Assembly (NCBI RefSeq): GCF_900291955.1
Contig: NZ_OLMR01000001.1
Location: forward strand, 434,001 to 498,000
Length of the DNA: 64,000 nucleotides
Direction of reading: 5' to 3'
Origin: Pseudoruminococcus massiliensis
GTDB taxonomy: Bacteria > Bacillota > Clostridia > Oscillospirales > Acutalibacteraceae
Positions 43,569 through 52,322 of the stretch are shown here, piece by piece. How positions within the stretch are numbered: position 1 is the first letter of the stretch; every line of letters starts with the position of its first letter. The notes beneath the pieces were generated by a model. It searched no databases. It was not told where the DNA came from and saw nothing but the letters and a program-made list of their open reading frames with translations. A program made the position numbers and the translations under genes.

Positions 43569-44528
43569 ATGAGTTTCAGCATTCTCGGAACAGGCAAGGC
43601 TGTGCCTGATTATATCCTTACAAATGATGAGCTTGCAACTATCGTTGAGACAAACGATGAATGGATTCGTACCAGAACAGGTATCGAGGAAAGAAGAATC
43701 TGTAAGGACGAAACTATTACTGAGCTTTGCGTAAAAGCAGCTAAAGAGGCACTTGATGATGCAGGTATCACTGCTGAACAGCTTGACCTCATTATTTGCT
43801 CTACTATGCGTGGCGAAAATCTTACACCTTCTCAGGGCTGTATGATTCAAAAGGAAATTGGTGCAAAATGCCCTGCTTTCGACCTTAATGCCGCTTGCTC
43901 AGGCTTTATCTATGCTCTTGATGTTGCAGATGGCTATTTTGTAAGAAAAAAGGTAAAGTATGTTCTTGTCGTTTCTATGGATAACCTCTCTAACATAACA
44001 AACTGGAAAGACCGTTCAACCTGTGTTCTTTTCGGTGATGGCGGTGCTGCCGCTGTTCTTGGCGAGGGTGATGACCTCCTTGCAATTCATCTTACTGCCG
44101 CAGGAAATGACGAGGTTCTTCGTATTCCTCACGGTGAAAACTCTTCTCCGTTCTATGAACATAAGCCTGAACCTGCACTTCTTCAAATGATGGGTAATGA
44201 TGTTTATAAGTTTGCTGTAACTGCTATGCCTGAGGGTATAAGAACAGTCGTTGAAGAGGCTGGTCTTCAACAGAGTGATGTTAATTGGGTTATTCCTCAT
44301 CAAGCTAATATCAGAATTATTAATACAGCCGCAGCAAAGCTTGATATTCCAAGAGAAAGATTTTTCTGCAATATCAATCACTATGGCAATACTTCTTCAG
44401 GAAGTGTTCCTATTGCTCTCCACGAAGCAAGTCAGGCTGGACTTCTCAAGAAGGGTGATATAATTGCTCTTTGTGCTTTCGGCGGTGGTCTTACAACAGG
44501 AAGCTGTATTATTCGTTGGTGTAAATAA
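43569..44528 (+). CDS. fabH: 3-oxoacyl-ACP synthase III
   Basis: FabH starts fatty-acid chains by condensing acetyl-CoA (or branched acyl-CoA) with malonyl-ACP. The 319-residue thiolase-fold enzyme has the catalytic triad: cysteine in LNAACSGFIYAL near 111, histidine in VIPHQANIRII near 245 and asparagine in NINHYGNTSSGS near 275. GGAGG lies about ten bases before the ATG. First gene of the fatty-acid operon; 89 bases separate it from fabD, and no acyl-carrier protein gene fits there. Confidence 0.96.
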   Translation: MSFSILGTGKAVPDYILTNDELATIVETNDEWIRTRTGIEERRICKDETITELCVKAAKEALDDAGITAEQLDLIICSTMRGENLTPSQGCMIQKEIGAKCPAFDLNAACSGFIYALDVADGYFVRKKVKYVLVVSMDNLSNITNWKDRSTCVLFGDGGAAAVLGEGDDLLAIHLTAAGNDEVLRIPHGENSSPFYEHKPEPALLQMMGNDVYKFAVTAMPEGIRTVVEEAGLQQSDVNWVIPHQANIRIINTAAAKLDIPRERFFCNINHYGNTSSGSVPIALHEASQAGLLKKGDIIALCAFGGGLTTGSCIIRWCK

Positions 44529-44617
44529 TTTGTTTTCGGTATGAAATCTGCTTTTTTCGGAATCATATCTAAAATAATGCTTAAAATACGATAAATTTAA
44601 CGGAGGTTAAAAGTCTT

Positions 44618-45535
44618 ATGGCAAAAACTGTTTTTGTTTTTTCAGGACAAGGTGCTCAATATCCATCAATGGGTAAAGAACTATATGAAAACTCACCTGC
44701 CGCAAAGGCTGTTTTCGATATGGCTGAAACAATTCGTCCCGGAACTATTAAACAATGCTTCGAGGGTACTAAAGAAGAACTTAGTATAACTATCAATACT
44801 CAACCTTGTATGTTTGCAGTTGACCTTGCAGCTGCAGCCGCAGTTAAAGAGGCGGGCATTAACCCCGATTACATAGCTGGCTTCTCTCTTGGCGAAATTG
44901 CTGCTGTAGCTTTCGCAGGAATCTTATCATACGAAGAAGCTTTTAAACTTGTATGCAGACGAGCAGAGCTTATGGATAAAGCTGCAACCGAAAATAAGGG
45001 TGCTATGGCAGCTATCCTTAAGCTCACAACAGATAAAGTAGAAGAAATCTGCAAAAAATATAATAAGGCTTGGCCTGTAAACTATAACTGCCCTGGACAA
45101 ACAGTTGTTGCTGCCTCTGAGGATGAAATTGACGCTCTCTGCGAAGATGTAAAGGCTGAAAAGGGCAAGGCTGTTAAACTCGCTGTAAGCGGTGCTTTCC
45201 ATTCTCCATTTATGGAAAGTGCATCTAAGGGACTTGCTGAATACCTAAATGGTATTACTCTTAGCGAACCAACTATCCCTGTTTATGCTAATCTCACTGC
45301 AAAGCCTTATACATTATCAGACGCTAAGGAACTTCTTGCAAAGCAAGTTATGAACCCTGTAAAATGGCAGACTACTGTTGAAAACCTTATCGCAGAGGGT
45401 GCAGATACCTTTATTGAAGTTGGTGTAGGCAAAACTCTTGTTGGCCTTGTTAAAAAAACAAGCAAGGAAGTTACTGCTGTTAATGTTGAAAACAAGGCTA
45501 CCTTAGATGAGGCTAAGGCTGTTGTTCTTGGTTAA
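44618..45535 (+). CDS. fabD: Malonyl-CoA-ACP transacylase
   Basis: FabD loads malonate from malonyl-CoA onto acyl-carrier protein. The 305-residue protein shows VFSGQGAQYPSMGKEL, the nucleophile serine in AGFSLGEIAAVAFAG near 92, the active-site histidine in SGAFHSPFM near 200, and a C-terminal FIEVGVGKTLVGLV. A CGGAGG site precedes the ATG. Confidence 0.96.
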   Translation: MAKTVFVFSGQGAQYPSMGKELYENSPAAKAVFDMAETIRPGTIKQCFEGTKEELSITINTQPCMFAVDLAAAAAVKEAGINPDYIAGFSLGEIAAVAFAGILSYEEAFKLVCRRAELMDKAATENKGAMAAILKLTTDKVEEICKKYNKAWPVNYNCPGQTVVAASEDEIDALCEDVKAEKGKAVKLAVSGAFHSPFMESASKGLAEYLNGITLSEPTIPVYANLTAKPYTLSDAKELLAKQVMNPVKWQTTVENLIAEGADTFIEVGVGKTLVGLVKKTSKEVTAVNVENKATLDEAKAVVLG

Positions 45536-45597
45536 AGCTAAGAAATAAAACGAGCCTTCAGCTTTAAAGGGTTTAACCTTGAAAGGAATGAGTATAA

Positions 45598-46344
45598 ATG
45601 TTTGAATTAACTAATAAAAACGCAATCGTTACTGGTGCTTCAAGAGGTATCGGCAAGGCTGTTGCTTTAAAGCTTGCTGCTCTCGGTGCAAATGTAGCTG
45701 TTGTATATGCAGGAAATGCTGAAAAAGCTAACGAAACTGTTGCAGAAATTGAGTCTCTTGGTGTAAAATCTAAGGCATACTGCTGTGATATTTCAAGCTT
45801 TGATTCTGCAAAAGAACTTATCGCTTCTGTAATCGAGGAATTCGGCGGAGTTGATATTCTTGTAAATAATGCTGGTATCGTTAAAGACTGCTTGGTTCTC
45901 TCTATGAAAGAAGAGGACTTTGACAGAGTTATTGATGTAAACCTCAAGGGTACATTCAATATGATTAAGAATGTATATCAGCATATGATGAAAAAGCGTC
46001 GTGGCAGAATTATCAACCTTTCATCTGTTGTTGGTCTTAATGGCAACGCTGGTCAGGCTAATTATGCTGCTGCTAAGGCTGGTATTATTGGTATGACAAA
46101 ATCAGTTGCTAAAGAGCTTGCTGCTCGTGGTGTAACTGTTAATGCTATTGCTCCTGGTTTTATCGGAACTGATATGACTGCCGCTCTCAGCGACAAAAAC
46201 AAGGAAGCTATAATGGCATCTATCCCTGCAAAGAAAATGGGTACTCCTGATGATATAGCTAACACTGTTGCATTCCTTGCAAGTGACGAAGCTTCATATA
46301 TCACAGGTGAAGTTATTAAGGTTGATGGCGGTATGGCGATGTAA
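45598..46344 (+). CDS. fabG: 3-oxoacyl-ACP reductase
   Basis: FabG reduces 3-oxoacyl-ACP with NADPH. The 248-residue short-chain dehydrogenase has the cofactor motif VTGASRGIGKAVA, NNAG at about residues 88-91, the catalytic serine in INLSSVVGLNGNAGQ and the YxxxK pair in NYAAAKAGIIGMTKS, then VDGGMAM at the end. AAAGGAATGAG precedes the ATG. Confidence 0.96.
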   Translation: MFELTNKNAIVTGASRGIGKAVALKLAALGANVAVVYAGNAEKANETVAEIESLGVKSKAYCCDISSFDSAKELIASVIEEFGGVDILVNNAGIVKDCLVLSMKEEDFDRVIDVNLKGTFNMIKNVYQHMMKKRRGRIINLSSVVGLNGNAGQANYAAAKAGIIGMTKSVAKELAARGVTVNAIAPGFIGTDMTAALSDKNKEAIMASIPAKKMGTPDDIANTVAFLASDEASYITGEVIKVDGGMAM

Positions 46345-46428
46345 TTTGCCTTTCGCTTGATATATTTAGGAGTATAATTGTTGGAACACTCGGAATTTGT
46401 CTGAGTTATGAGAAAGGAATTGTTTTAA

Positions 46429-47655
46429 ATGAGAAGAGTTGTTATAACCGGTATCGGTGCTGTAACACCTGTCGGAAACGATATAGAAACAATGTGGAAT
46501 TCACTTGTAAATGGTAAAAATGGCATCGACTATATAAAGAGCTTTGATACAGAAAAGCTCAAGGTTAAGGTTGCTGCTGAAGTTAAGGACTTCGACCCAA
46601 CAAAATATATCGAGAAAAAGGAACTCAGAAAGACTGACCTTTTCTGTCAGTATGCTATTGCAGCAGCTTGTCAGGCAGTCGAGGATAGTGGCATTATCGG
46701 TACTATTGAAGACGAAAAGCTTGGTGTTTATGTTGGTTCTGGTACAGGTGGTATGCACACATTTTTCACTCAATGTGAAAATATGATTGCCGAGAAAAAG
46801 ATTTCTCCATTCTTTATTCCTATGATGATAGGTAATATGGCTGCTGGTCTTATTGCTATCCGTTTTAGTGCAAAAGGTCCTTGCCTCCCTGTTGTCACAG
46901 CTTGTGCTACATCAACACACGCTGTCGGTGAAGCTTTCCACGCAATTAAGAACGGTTATGCAGACGCTATCATCACTGGTGGTGCTGAGGCCGCTATTAC
47001 ACCTCTTGCAATAGCAGGTTTCTCAAGCTGTATGGCTCTTTCCACAAGAAATGACCCGAATAGCTCATCTATCCCATTTGACAAACGCCGTGATGGCTTT
47101 GTTATGGGTGAGGGTGCTGGTATACTCGTTCTTGAAGAATACGAACACGCTGTTGCTCGTGGTGCTAAGATTTATGCAGAGGTTGCAGGATATGGCAATA
47201 CCTGCGATGCACACCATGTTACAGCTCCAGACCCAGAGGCAGCTGGTGCAGCTCGTTGCGTAGAAATCGCATTAAAAGAGGCTGGTATCACTGATGATGA
47301 TACTCTCTATATCAATGCTCACGGCACAAGCACACCTGCAAATGATAAGACAGAAACAGCCGCTTTCAAGAGAGCTCTCGGCGAAAAGGCTTATGACGCA
47401 TATATCAGCTCAACAAAGTCTATGACAGGACATATGCTCGGTGCAACAGGTGCAGTTGAAGCTATTGTTGCTGCTCTTGCTGTTAAGAACGGAATCGTTC
47501 CTCCTACTATCGGACTTGAAGAGCCAGACCCAGAATGTGACCTCAACTATGTTCCTAACAAGGCTGTTGAAGCACCACTTACTGCTGCTGCATCAACTAC
47601 ATTTGGTTTCGGCGGTCACAACGCTTGTATCGCTTTGAAGAAAGTAAGCGAATAA
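46429..47655 (+). CDS. fabF: 3-oxoacyl-ACP synthase II
   Basis: FabF elongates acyl-ACP chains. The 408-residue enzyme has the cysteine nucleophile in VTACATSTHAVGEAFHAI near 162, histidines in NAHGTSTPAND near 302 and KSMTGHMLGATGAVE near 338, and the C-terminal TTFGFGGHNACIALKK. AGAAAGGAATTG precedes the ATG. Confidence 0.96.
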   Translation: MRRVVITGIGAVTPVGNDIETMWNSLVNGKNGIDYIKSFDTEKLKVKVAAEVKDFDPTKYIEKKELRKTDLFCQYAIAAACQAVEDSGIIGTIEDEKLGVYVGSGTGGMHTFFTQCENMIAEKKISPFFIPMMIGNMAAGLIAIRFSAKGPCLPVVTACATSTHAVGEAFHAIKNGYADAIITGGAEAAITPLAIAGFSSCMALSTRNDPNSSSIPFDKRRDGFVMGEGAGILVLEEYEHAVARGAKIYAEVAGYGNTCDAHHVTAPDPEAAGAARCVEIALKEAGITDDDTLYINAHGTSTPANDKTETAAFKRALGEKAYDAYISSTKSMTGHMLGATGAVEAIVAALAVKNGIVPPTIGLEEPDPECDLNYVPNKAVEAPLTAAASTTFGFGGHNACIALKKVSE

Positions 47656-47759
47656 GAAAATTTTTAATAAATCTATAAAAGCCTTTTAAATAGCTTATTA
47701 AATGGCTTTGCCTTTAAACAAAACGGAGCGGTAAAAAGCCGCTGAAAGGAATGAATCAA

Positions 47760-48245
47760 ATGCCAATTTTTGATATTGACGAAATCAAGGAGCTTTTGAA
47801 CGCATTCGATAGCTCAAAAGCAACTGAGCTTGAAGTAAGAGGAATGGACGGCGAAAGATTGATATTCAAGCAAACAACAGCCGCTCCTGTTATTGTTGCT
47901 AATGAACAGCCTATAATAGCACAACAGCCTACTACTGTTACAACTACTATTCCACAGGCAGTTTCCAACGATGCACCGTCTACTTGCACAAAGGAAGAAG
48001 CTGTTCAGGAAGGCACTCCTATTCCATCTCCTATGGTAGGTGTTTTCTATGCGGCATCTTCACCTGACGCTGAGCCTTATGTTAAGGTAGGTTCTAAGGT
48101 ACATAAGGGTGATGTTCTTTGTCTGATTGAGGCTATGAAGCTTATGAACGAGGTTACTGCTGAAAAAGACGGCGAAATCGTAAGCATTTGTGCTGAAAAC
48201 GGTCAGGTTGTAGAATACGGTCAGGCTTTATTTATGGTAAAATAA
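47760..48245 (+). CDS. accB: Biotin carboxyl carrier protein of acetyl-CoA carboxylase
   Basis: AccB carries the biotin that moves carbon dioxide between AccC and AccA-AccD. The 161-residue protein has a helical N-terminus ([14 protein letters not shown]), a Thr/Pro/Gln-rich linker and a C-terminal biotinyl domain with the lysine in [10 protein letters not shown]. The ATG at 47760 is chosen because GAAAGGA abuts the ATG at 47751 and is nine bases before this one. Confidence 0.94.
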   Translation: MPIFDIDEIKELLNAFDSSKATELEVRGMDGERLIFKQTTAAPVIVANEQPIIAQQPTTVTTTIPQAVSNDAPSTCTKEEAVQEGTPIPSPMVGVFYAASSPDAEPYVKVGSKVHKGDVLCLIEAMKLMNEVTAEKDGEIVSICAENGQVVEYGQALFMVK

Positions 48246-48335
48246 AATATCAATTCGGAGTTTGAAAGAATTTCGACTTCTTTAGGTCGTGATTCTTTCA
48301 AGCTTTGTTTTGTTTGTGAAAGGAATTGAAAAACA

Positions 48336-48755
48336 GTGAATAAGGAAGAACTTAAAGCTATTATCCCTCACAGAAATTCTATGCTCCTCATTGATGAGGC
48401 CACAAAAATTTCAGAAGATACTTCTGTCGGCAAGAAAACTATTGTCGGTGACGAATGGTTTCTTGATGGTCATTTTCCGGGCAACCCTATTGTTCCGGGA
48501 GTTATACTCTGCGAAATGATGGCTCAGACAAGTGCTGTTATTATTGCTGAAAAATCCGCAGTAAGCACCCCATACTTCACAAGCATTGAAAAGGCTCGCT
48601 TTAAAGAAATGGTTCGCCCTGGCGATACATTTGAGATTGAATGCAAACTTACAAAAAATCGTGGTATGTTCTATTTTATCGAGGGCAAGGGTACTGTAAA
48701 CGGTAAACTCTGTGTTAGTGCCAATTTCTCTTTTGCTCTTATTGAAAGGGAGTAA
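48336..48755 (+). CDS. fabZ: 3-hydroxyacyl-ACP dehydratase
   Basis: FabZ removes water from 3-hydroxyacyl-ACP. The 139-residue hot-dog-fold enzyme has MLLIDEA, the catalytic histidine in DGHFPGNPIVPGVILCEMMAQ with its glutamate, and KARFKEMVRPGDT. The start is a GTG at 48336 (MNKEELKAII), with AAAGGA about 11 bases upstream. Confidence 0.95.
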   Translation: MNKEELKAIIPHRNSMLLIDEATKISEDTSVGKKTIVGDEWFLDGHFPGNPIVPGVILCEMMAQTSAVIIAEKSAVSTPYFTSIEKARFKEMVRPGDTFEIECKLTKNRGMFYFIEGKGTVNGKLCVSANFSFALIERE

Positions 48756-48760
48756 AGACA

Positions 48761-50122
48761 TTGTTTTCTAAAATATTGATTGCAAACAGAGGCGAAATTG
48801 CTGTAAGAATTATTCGTGCCTGCCGAGAGATGGGCATTTCTACTGTTGCTGTTTATTCTCAGGCTGATAAGGACGCTCTTCATGTCAGCATAGCTGATGA
48901 AAGCTACTGCATTGGTGGTCCTCAGGTTGGCGACAGCTATCTTAATATGGCTGCTATACTTACAGTTGCTGTTATTTCTGGCGCTCAGGCTATTCACCCA
49001 GGATACGGACTTCTTTCTGAAAATGCAAAATTCGTTTCACTTTGTGAAAAGTGTAATATTGAGTTTATCGGTCCTTCAAGCGAAATGATTTCTAAGCTTG
49101 GCGACAAGGACGAGGCTCGCAGAACTATGAGAAATGCAGGCGTTCCTGTAACTCCTGGTACTGATATAATAGAAGATGTAAATATTGCTAAGGAAAAAGC
49201 CGCAGAAATCGGATATCCTATCCTTATAAAAGCTCGTTCTGGCGGTGGCGGTCGTGGTATTCGTCTTGTACATAACGAGGACGAATTTGAAAACGCTTTC
49301 CACTCGGCATCAGCAGAGGCTCAAAGTGCTTTTGGTGATGGTGCTGTTTATATTGAAAAGTACCTCAAGCCTGTTAAGCATATTGAAATGCAGTTACTTT
49401 GTGATAAGTTTGGCAATGTAGTTTGCCTTGGTGAGCGTGAATGCTCTGTTCAGCGTAAAAATCAGAAGCTTATAGAGGAAAGCCCCTCCCCTGCCATCAC
49501 TCCTGAAATTCGTGCAAATATGATGGAAGCTGCTAAAAAGGCTGCTCTCGCCGTTGGCTATGAAAATGCTGGTACAGTAGAATTCTTGCTCGATAAAGAC
49601 AAGAATTTCTACTTTATGGAAATGAATACAAGACTTCAGGTTGAGCACCCTGTTACAGAAATGGTCGTAGGTATCGACCTTGTTCAATGGCAAATCAGAA
49701 TTGCCGCAGGTGCAAAGCTTTCTATGACGCAGGATAAGATTTTTATTCACGGAAGTGCCATAGAATGCCGTATCAACTCAGAAGACCCTGATAATAATTA
49801 CCGTCCAAGCTGTGGTACTATCAATCTTTTACATATTCCTGGTGGCCCTAATGTTCGTTTTGATACTGCTATATATCAAGACTATACTGTACCGCCATAT
49901 TATGATTCTATGATAGGAAAGCTTATTGTTCAGGCTCGTTCTCGTGAGCTTGCTATAAGAAAAATGAAAATGGCTCTCAGTGAGCTTATTATTCAGGGCA
50001 TTACTCATAACAGAAATCTTCATTTAGATATACTATCTGATAAGGAATTTGTTGACGGCACTTATACAACAGGCTTTATGGAAGATTTTGATAAACGCCG
50101 TAACAAACAAAAGGACGAGTAA
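48761..50122 (+). CDS. accC: Biotin carboxylase subunit of acetyl-CoA carboxylase
   Basis: AccC carboxylates biotin on AccB with ATP and bicarbonate. The 453-residue ATP-grasp enzyme shows KILIANRGEIAVRIIRACREM at the N-terminus, the GIHPGYGLLSENA-like segment AIHPGYGLLSENAKF, the glycine-rich loop KARSGGGGRGIR, ERECSVQRKNQKLIEESPS, and FMEMNTRLQVEHPVTE. The start is TTG at 48761; AGGGAG lies eight bases before it and no ATG fits. It follows the fabZ stop by five bases. Confidence 0.96.
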   Translation: MFSKILIANRGEIAVRIIRACREMGISTVAVYSQADKDALHVSIADESYCIGGPQVGDSYLNMAAILTVAVISGAQAIHPGYGLLSENAKFVSLCEKCNIEFIGPSSEMISKLGDKDEARRTMRNAGVPVTPGTDIIEDVNIAKEKAAEIGYPILIKARSGGGGRGIRLVHNEDEFENAFHSASAEAQSAFGDGAVYIEKYLKPVKHIEMQLLCDKFGNVVCLGERECSVQRKNQKLIEESPSPAITPEIRANMMEAAKKAALAVGYENAGTVEFLLDKDKNFYFMEMNTRLQVEHPVTEMVVGIDLVQWQIRIAAGAKLSMTQDKIFIHGSAIECRINSEDPDNNYRPSCGTINLLHIPGGPNVRFDTAIYQDYTVPPYYDSMIGKLIVQARSRELAIRKMKMALSELIIQGITHNRNLHLDILSDKEFVDGTYTTGFMEDFDKRRNKQKDE

Positions 50123-50191
50123 TTTGCTCAAAGCTAACTATAATATATCTACAAGCCTTTGGGTACTTTGAGCGGAAAGGAAAAAGCTTTA

Positions 50192-51061
50192 ATGTTTAAT
50201 TCTGATATTTTTAATTTTATGAAGCCAAAAAATGAGCTTGAAAATCAGGGCGAATGGGCAGAAACCCGTCCATTTATTCCAGATGAGCTTTGGGTTAAAT
50301 GCCCTGCTTGCAAAAATATGATTCTTACCTCTGACCTTGAGGATAACCTAAAGGTTTGTAGCAAGTGTGGTCATCACTTTCGCACAAATGCTCGCTACCG
50401 CATAAATATAACCGTTGATGAAGACAGCTTTAAGGAAATGGACGCTGACCTCGTTTCTGAAAATATTCTTGATTTTCCTGAATATACCCGCAAGCTTAAG
50501 ACATCAAAGATGTCAAGCGGAGAGAATGAATCTGTTATCTGCGGTACAGCAGAAATTGAGGGTTCTAAGACTGTGCTTTGCGTGATGGATTCATCTTTTA
50601 TGATGGGCTCTATGGGAACTGTCACAGGCGAAAAAATAACTCGTGCATTTGAATATGCAACGGAAAATAACCTACCTGTTGTCGTTTTTACTGTTTCTGG
50701 TGGTGCAAGAATGCAGGAGGGTATCCTCTCTCTTATGCAGATGGCTAAGACAAGCGGTGCTGTTAAGCGTCACAGCGACAAAGGCTTGCTCTATATAACA
50801 GTACTTACAGACCCTACAACTGGCGGTGTTACTGCAAGCTTTGCTATGGAGGGCGATATTATTCTTGCTGAACCAAAAGCCCTTATCGGTTTTGCTGGAC
50901 CAAGAGTTATAGAACAGACTATTCGTCAAAAACTTCCTAAGGACTTTCAGACAGCTGAATTTCTCCTTGAAAAAGGCTTTGTTGATGCTGTTGTCAACCG
51001 CAAGGATATGAAAAAGACACTTTCAAAGCTTTTGAAGCTTCATTCTAAGGAGGGAATCTAA
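50192..51061 (+). CDS. accD: Acetyl-CoA carboxylase carboxyltransferase beta subunit
   Basis: AccD, with AccA, transfers the carboxyl group from biotin to acetyl-CoA. The 289-residue protein has an N-terminal zinc finger (VKCPACKN, then VCSKCGHHF) and a crotonase-fold domain with [19 protein letters not shown] and [18 protein letters not shown] use the ATG at 50192, ten bases after AAAGGA, not the upstream TTG at 50159. It ends one base before accA starts. Confidence 0.95.
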   Translation: MFNSDIFNFMKPKNELENQGEWAETRPFIPDELWVKCPACKNMILTSDLEDNLKVCSKCGHHFRTNARYRINITVDEDSFKEMDADLVSENILDFPEYTRKLKTSKMSSGENESVICGTAEIEGSKTVLCVMDSSFMMGSMGTVTGEKITRAFEYATENNLPVVVFTVSGGARMQEGILSLMQMAKTSGAVKRHSDKGLLYITVLTDPTTGGVTASFAMEGDIILAEPKALIGFAGPRVIEQTIRQKLPKDFQTAEFLLEKGFVDAVVNRKDMKKTLSKLLKLHSKEGI

Positions 51062-51062
51062 G

Positions 51063-51869
51063 ATGAGTGCGATAGATAAAGTTAATGCTGCAAGAGCAAA
51101 TAACAGACCTACTTCAATCGACTATATAAATAAAATATTCGGAGATTCCTTTATAGAGCTTCATGGCGACAGAAAGTTCGGCGATGATAAGGCTATTGTC
51201 GGCGGTATAGCAAAGCTTAATGATATGCCTGTAACAGTCATTGGCATAGAAAAAGGCAGAAACCTCAAGGAAAGAATGGAAAGAAATTTCGGTTCTGCTC
51301 ACCCTGAGGGCTACCGCAAAGCTCTAAGACTTATGAAACAGGCTGAAAAGTTCAGACGACCTGTCATCTGTTTCGTCGATACATCAGGTGCATATTGTGG
51401 TATTGGTGCTGAGGAGCGTGGTCAAGGTCAGGCAATCGCCGAAAATCTTATGGAAATGATGACTCTCAAAACACCTATTCTTACTATTCTCATCGGTGAA
51501 GGCGGAAGCGGTGGTGCATTGGCACTCGCAGTTGCAGATGAGGTATGGATGCTTGAGAATGCTATTTATTCTGTTATCTCTCCTGAGGGCTGTGCAAGTA
51601 TTCTTTGGAAAGATTCGAGCAAAACTGCTGAAGCATCTGAATGCTTGAAAATAACCTCTCAGGACCTTTTCTCTATGGGCGTTATAGAAAGAATTATAAG
51701 AGAGCCAAAAGACCTTGACAGCAAGCTTTTTGACGGTTTAAAGCATATTATTGAACAGACTGTCAGCAAAAAGCTTGAACAGCCAATAGATGTTTTGCTC
51801 GATAACAGATATAATCGTTTCAGAAAATTTGGCAAGGATTCTGCTGCTTATCTTAGAAATGATGAGTAA
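51063..51869 (+). CDS. accA: Acetyl-CoA carboxylase carboxyltransferase alpha subunit
   Basis: AccA is the partner of AccD. The 268-residue crotonase-fold protein includes FIELHGDRKFGDDKAIVGG, FGSAHPEGYRKALRLM, CFVDTSGAYCGIGAEERGQGQAIA, ILIGEGGSGGALALAVAD and ISPEGCASILWKDSSKTAEA. GGAGG precedes the ATG. Last gene of the operon; no strong terminator was found directly after it, only a weak CACAAG/CTTGTG hairpin in the following leader. Confidence 0.95.
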   Translation: MSAIDKVNAARANNRPTSIDYINKIFGDSFIELHGDRKFGDDKAIVGGIAKLNDMPVTVIGIEKGRNLKERMERNFGSAHPEGYRKALRLMKQAEKFRRPVICFVDTSGAYCGIGAEERGQGQAIAENLMEMMTLKTPILTILIGEGGSGGALALAVADEVWMLENAIYSVISPEGCASILWKDSSKTAEASECLKITSQDLFSMGVIERIIREPKDLDSKLFDGLKHIIEQTVSKKLEQPIDVLLDNRYNRFRKFGKDSAAYLRNDE

Positions 51870-51906
51870 TTAAACATAAAATAAAGTTTTACAATCATTC
51901 ACTTGC

Positions 51907-51935
51907 TTGACTTTTATGATTAGTCGGTATATAAT
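51907..51935 (+). promoter_or_regulatory. cysS promoter
   Basis: TTGACT (51907-51912), 17 bases and TATAAT (51930-51935). The T-box stem I begins about 150 bases later, so the leader has an extra 5' part of unknown role (51943-52083). Confidence 0.7.
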
Positions 51936-52083
51936 TTGAAACACAAATAACTCAAACACAAGCCATATCGCAAATAGCCTTGTGCTTTCGTTTAAGCAAA
52001 ATTATTCCACTGAAAATAGAATTCGTGCTATCAAAGCTTTTGAACTCATTACTTCAACAATTAATATATAAAATGCGTTTAAT

Positions 52084-52299
52084 GGGAGAAGTAGTAATAT
52101 TCGCCTATCACAGAGAGGAGGTCATAGCTGAAAGACCTCTATATGCGATATTATGAAATGCACCCGTCAGCACACAGTAGGAAATGACTGTGCGTATTGT
52201 CTGCGTTAAGGATTTTAATGAGGACAGAATTTTTCTGTTAAATTAGGGTGGAACAGCGATAATCTCGCCCCTGAACTTTTTCAGGAGCGGGATTTTTTT
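52084..52299 (+). promoter_or_regulatory. T-box riboswitch specific for tRNA-Cys
   Basis: A T-box leader that senses uncharged tRNA. Stem I starts near 52084 (GGGAGAAGTAGTAAT). GAGAGGAGGTC and GCTGAAAGACCTC form its upper part. The specifier TGC (cysteine) lies at 52159-52161 in ATGAAATGCACCC. The T-box sequence AGGGTGGAACAGCG is at 52245-52258, where TGGA can pair with the UCCA end of tRNA-Cys. The terminator hairpin is 52262-52298 (CCTGA/TCAGG core, T tract). Control of cysS follows directly. Confidence 0.92.
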
Positions 52300-52322
52300 A
52301 TATTATAAAAAGGAGTGTTTTT

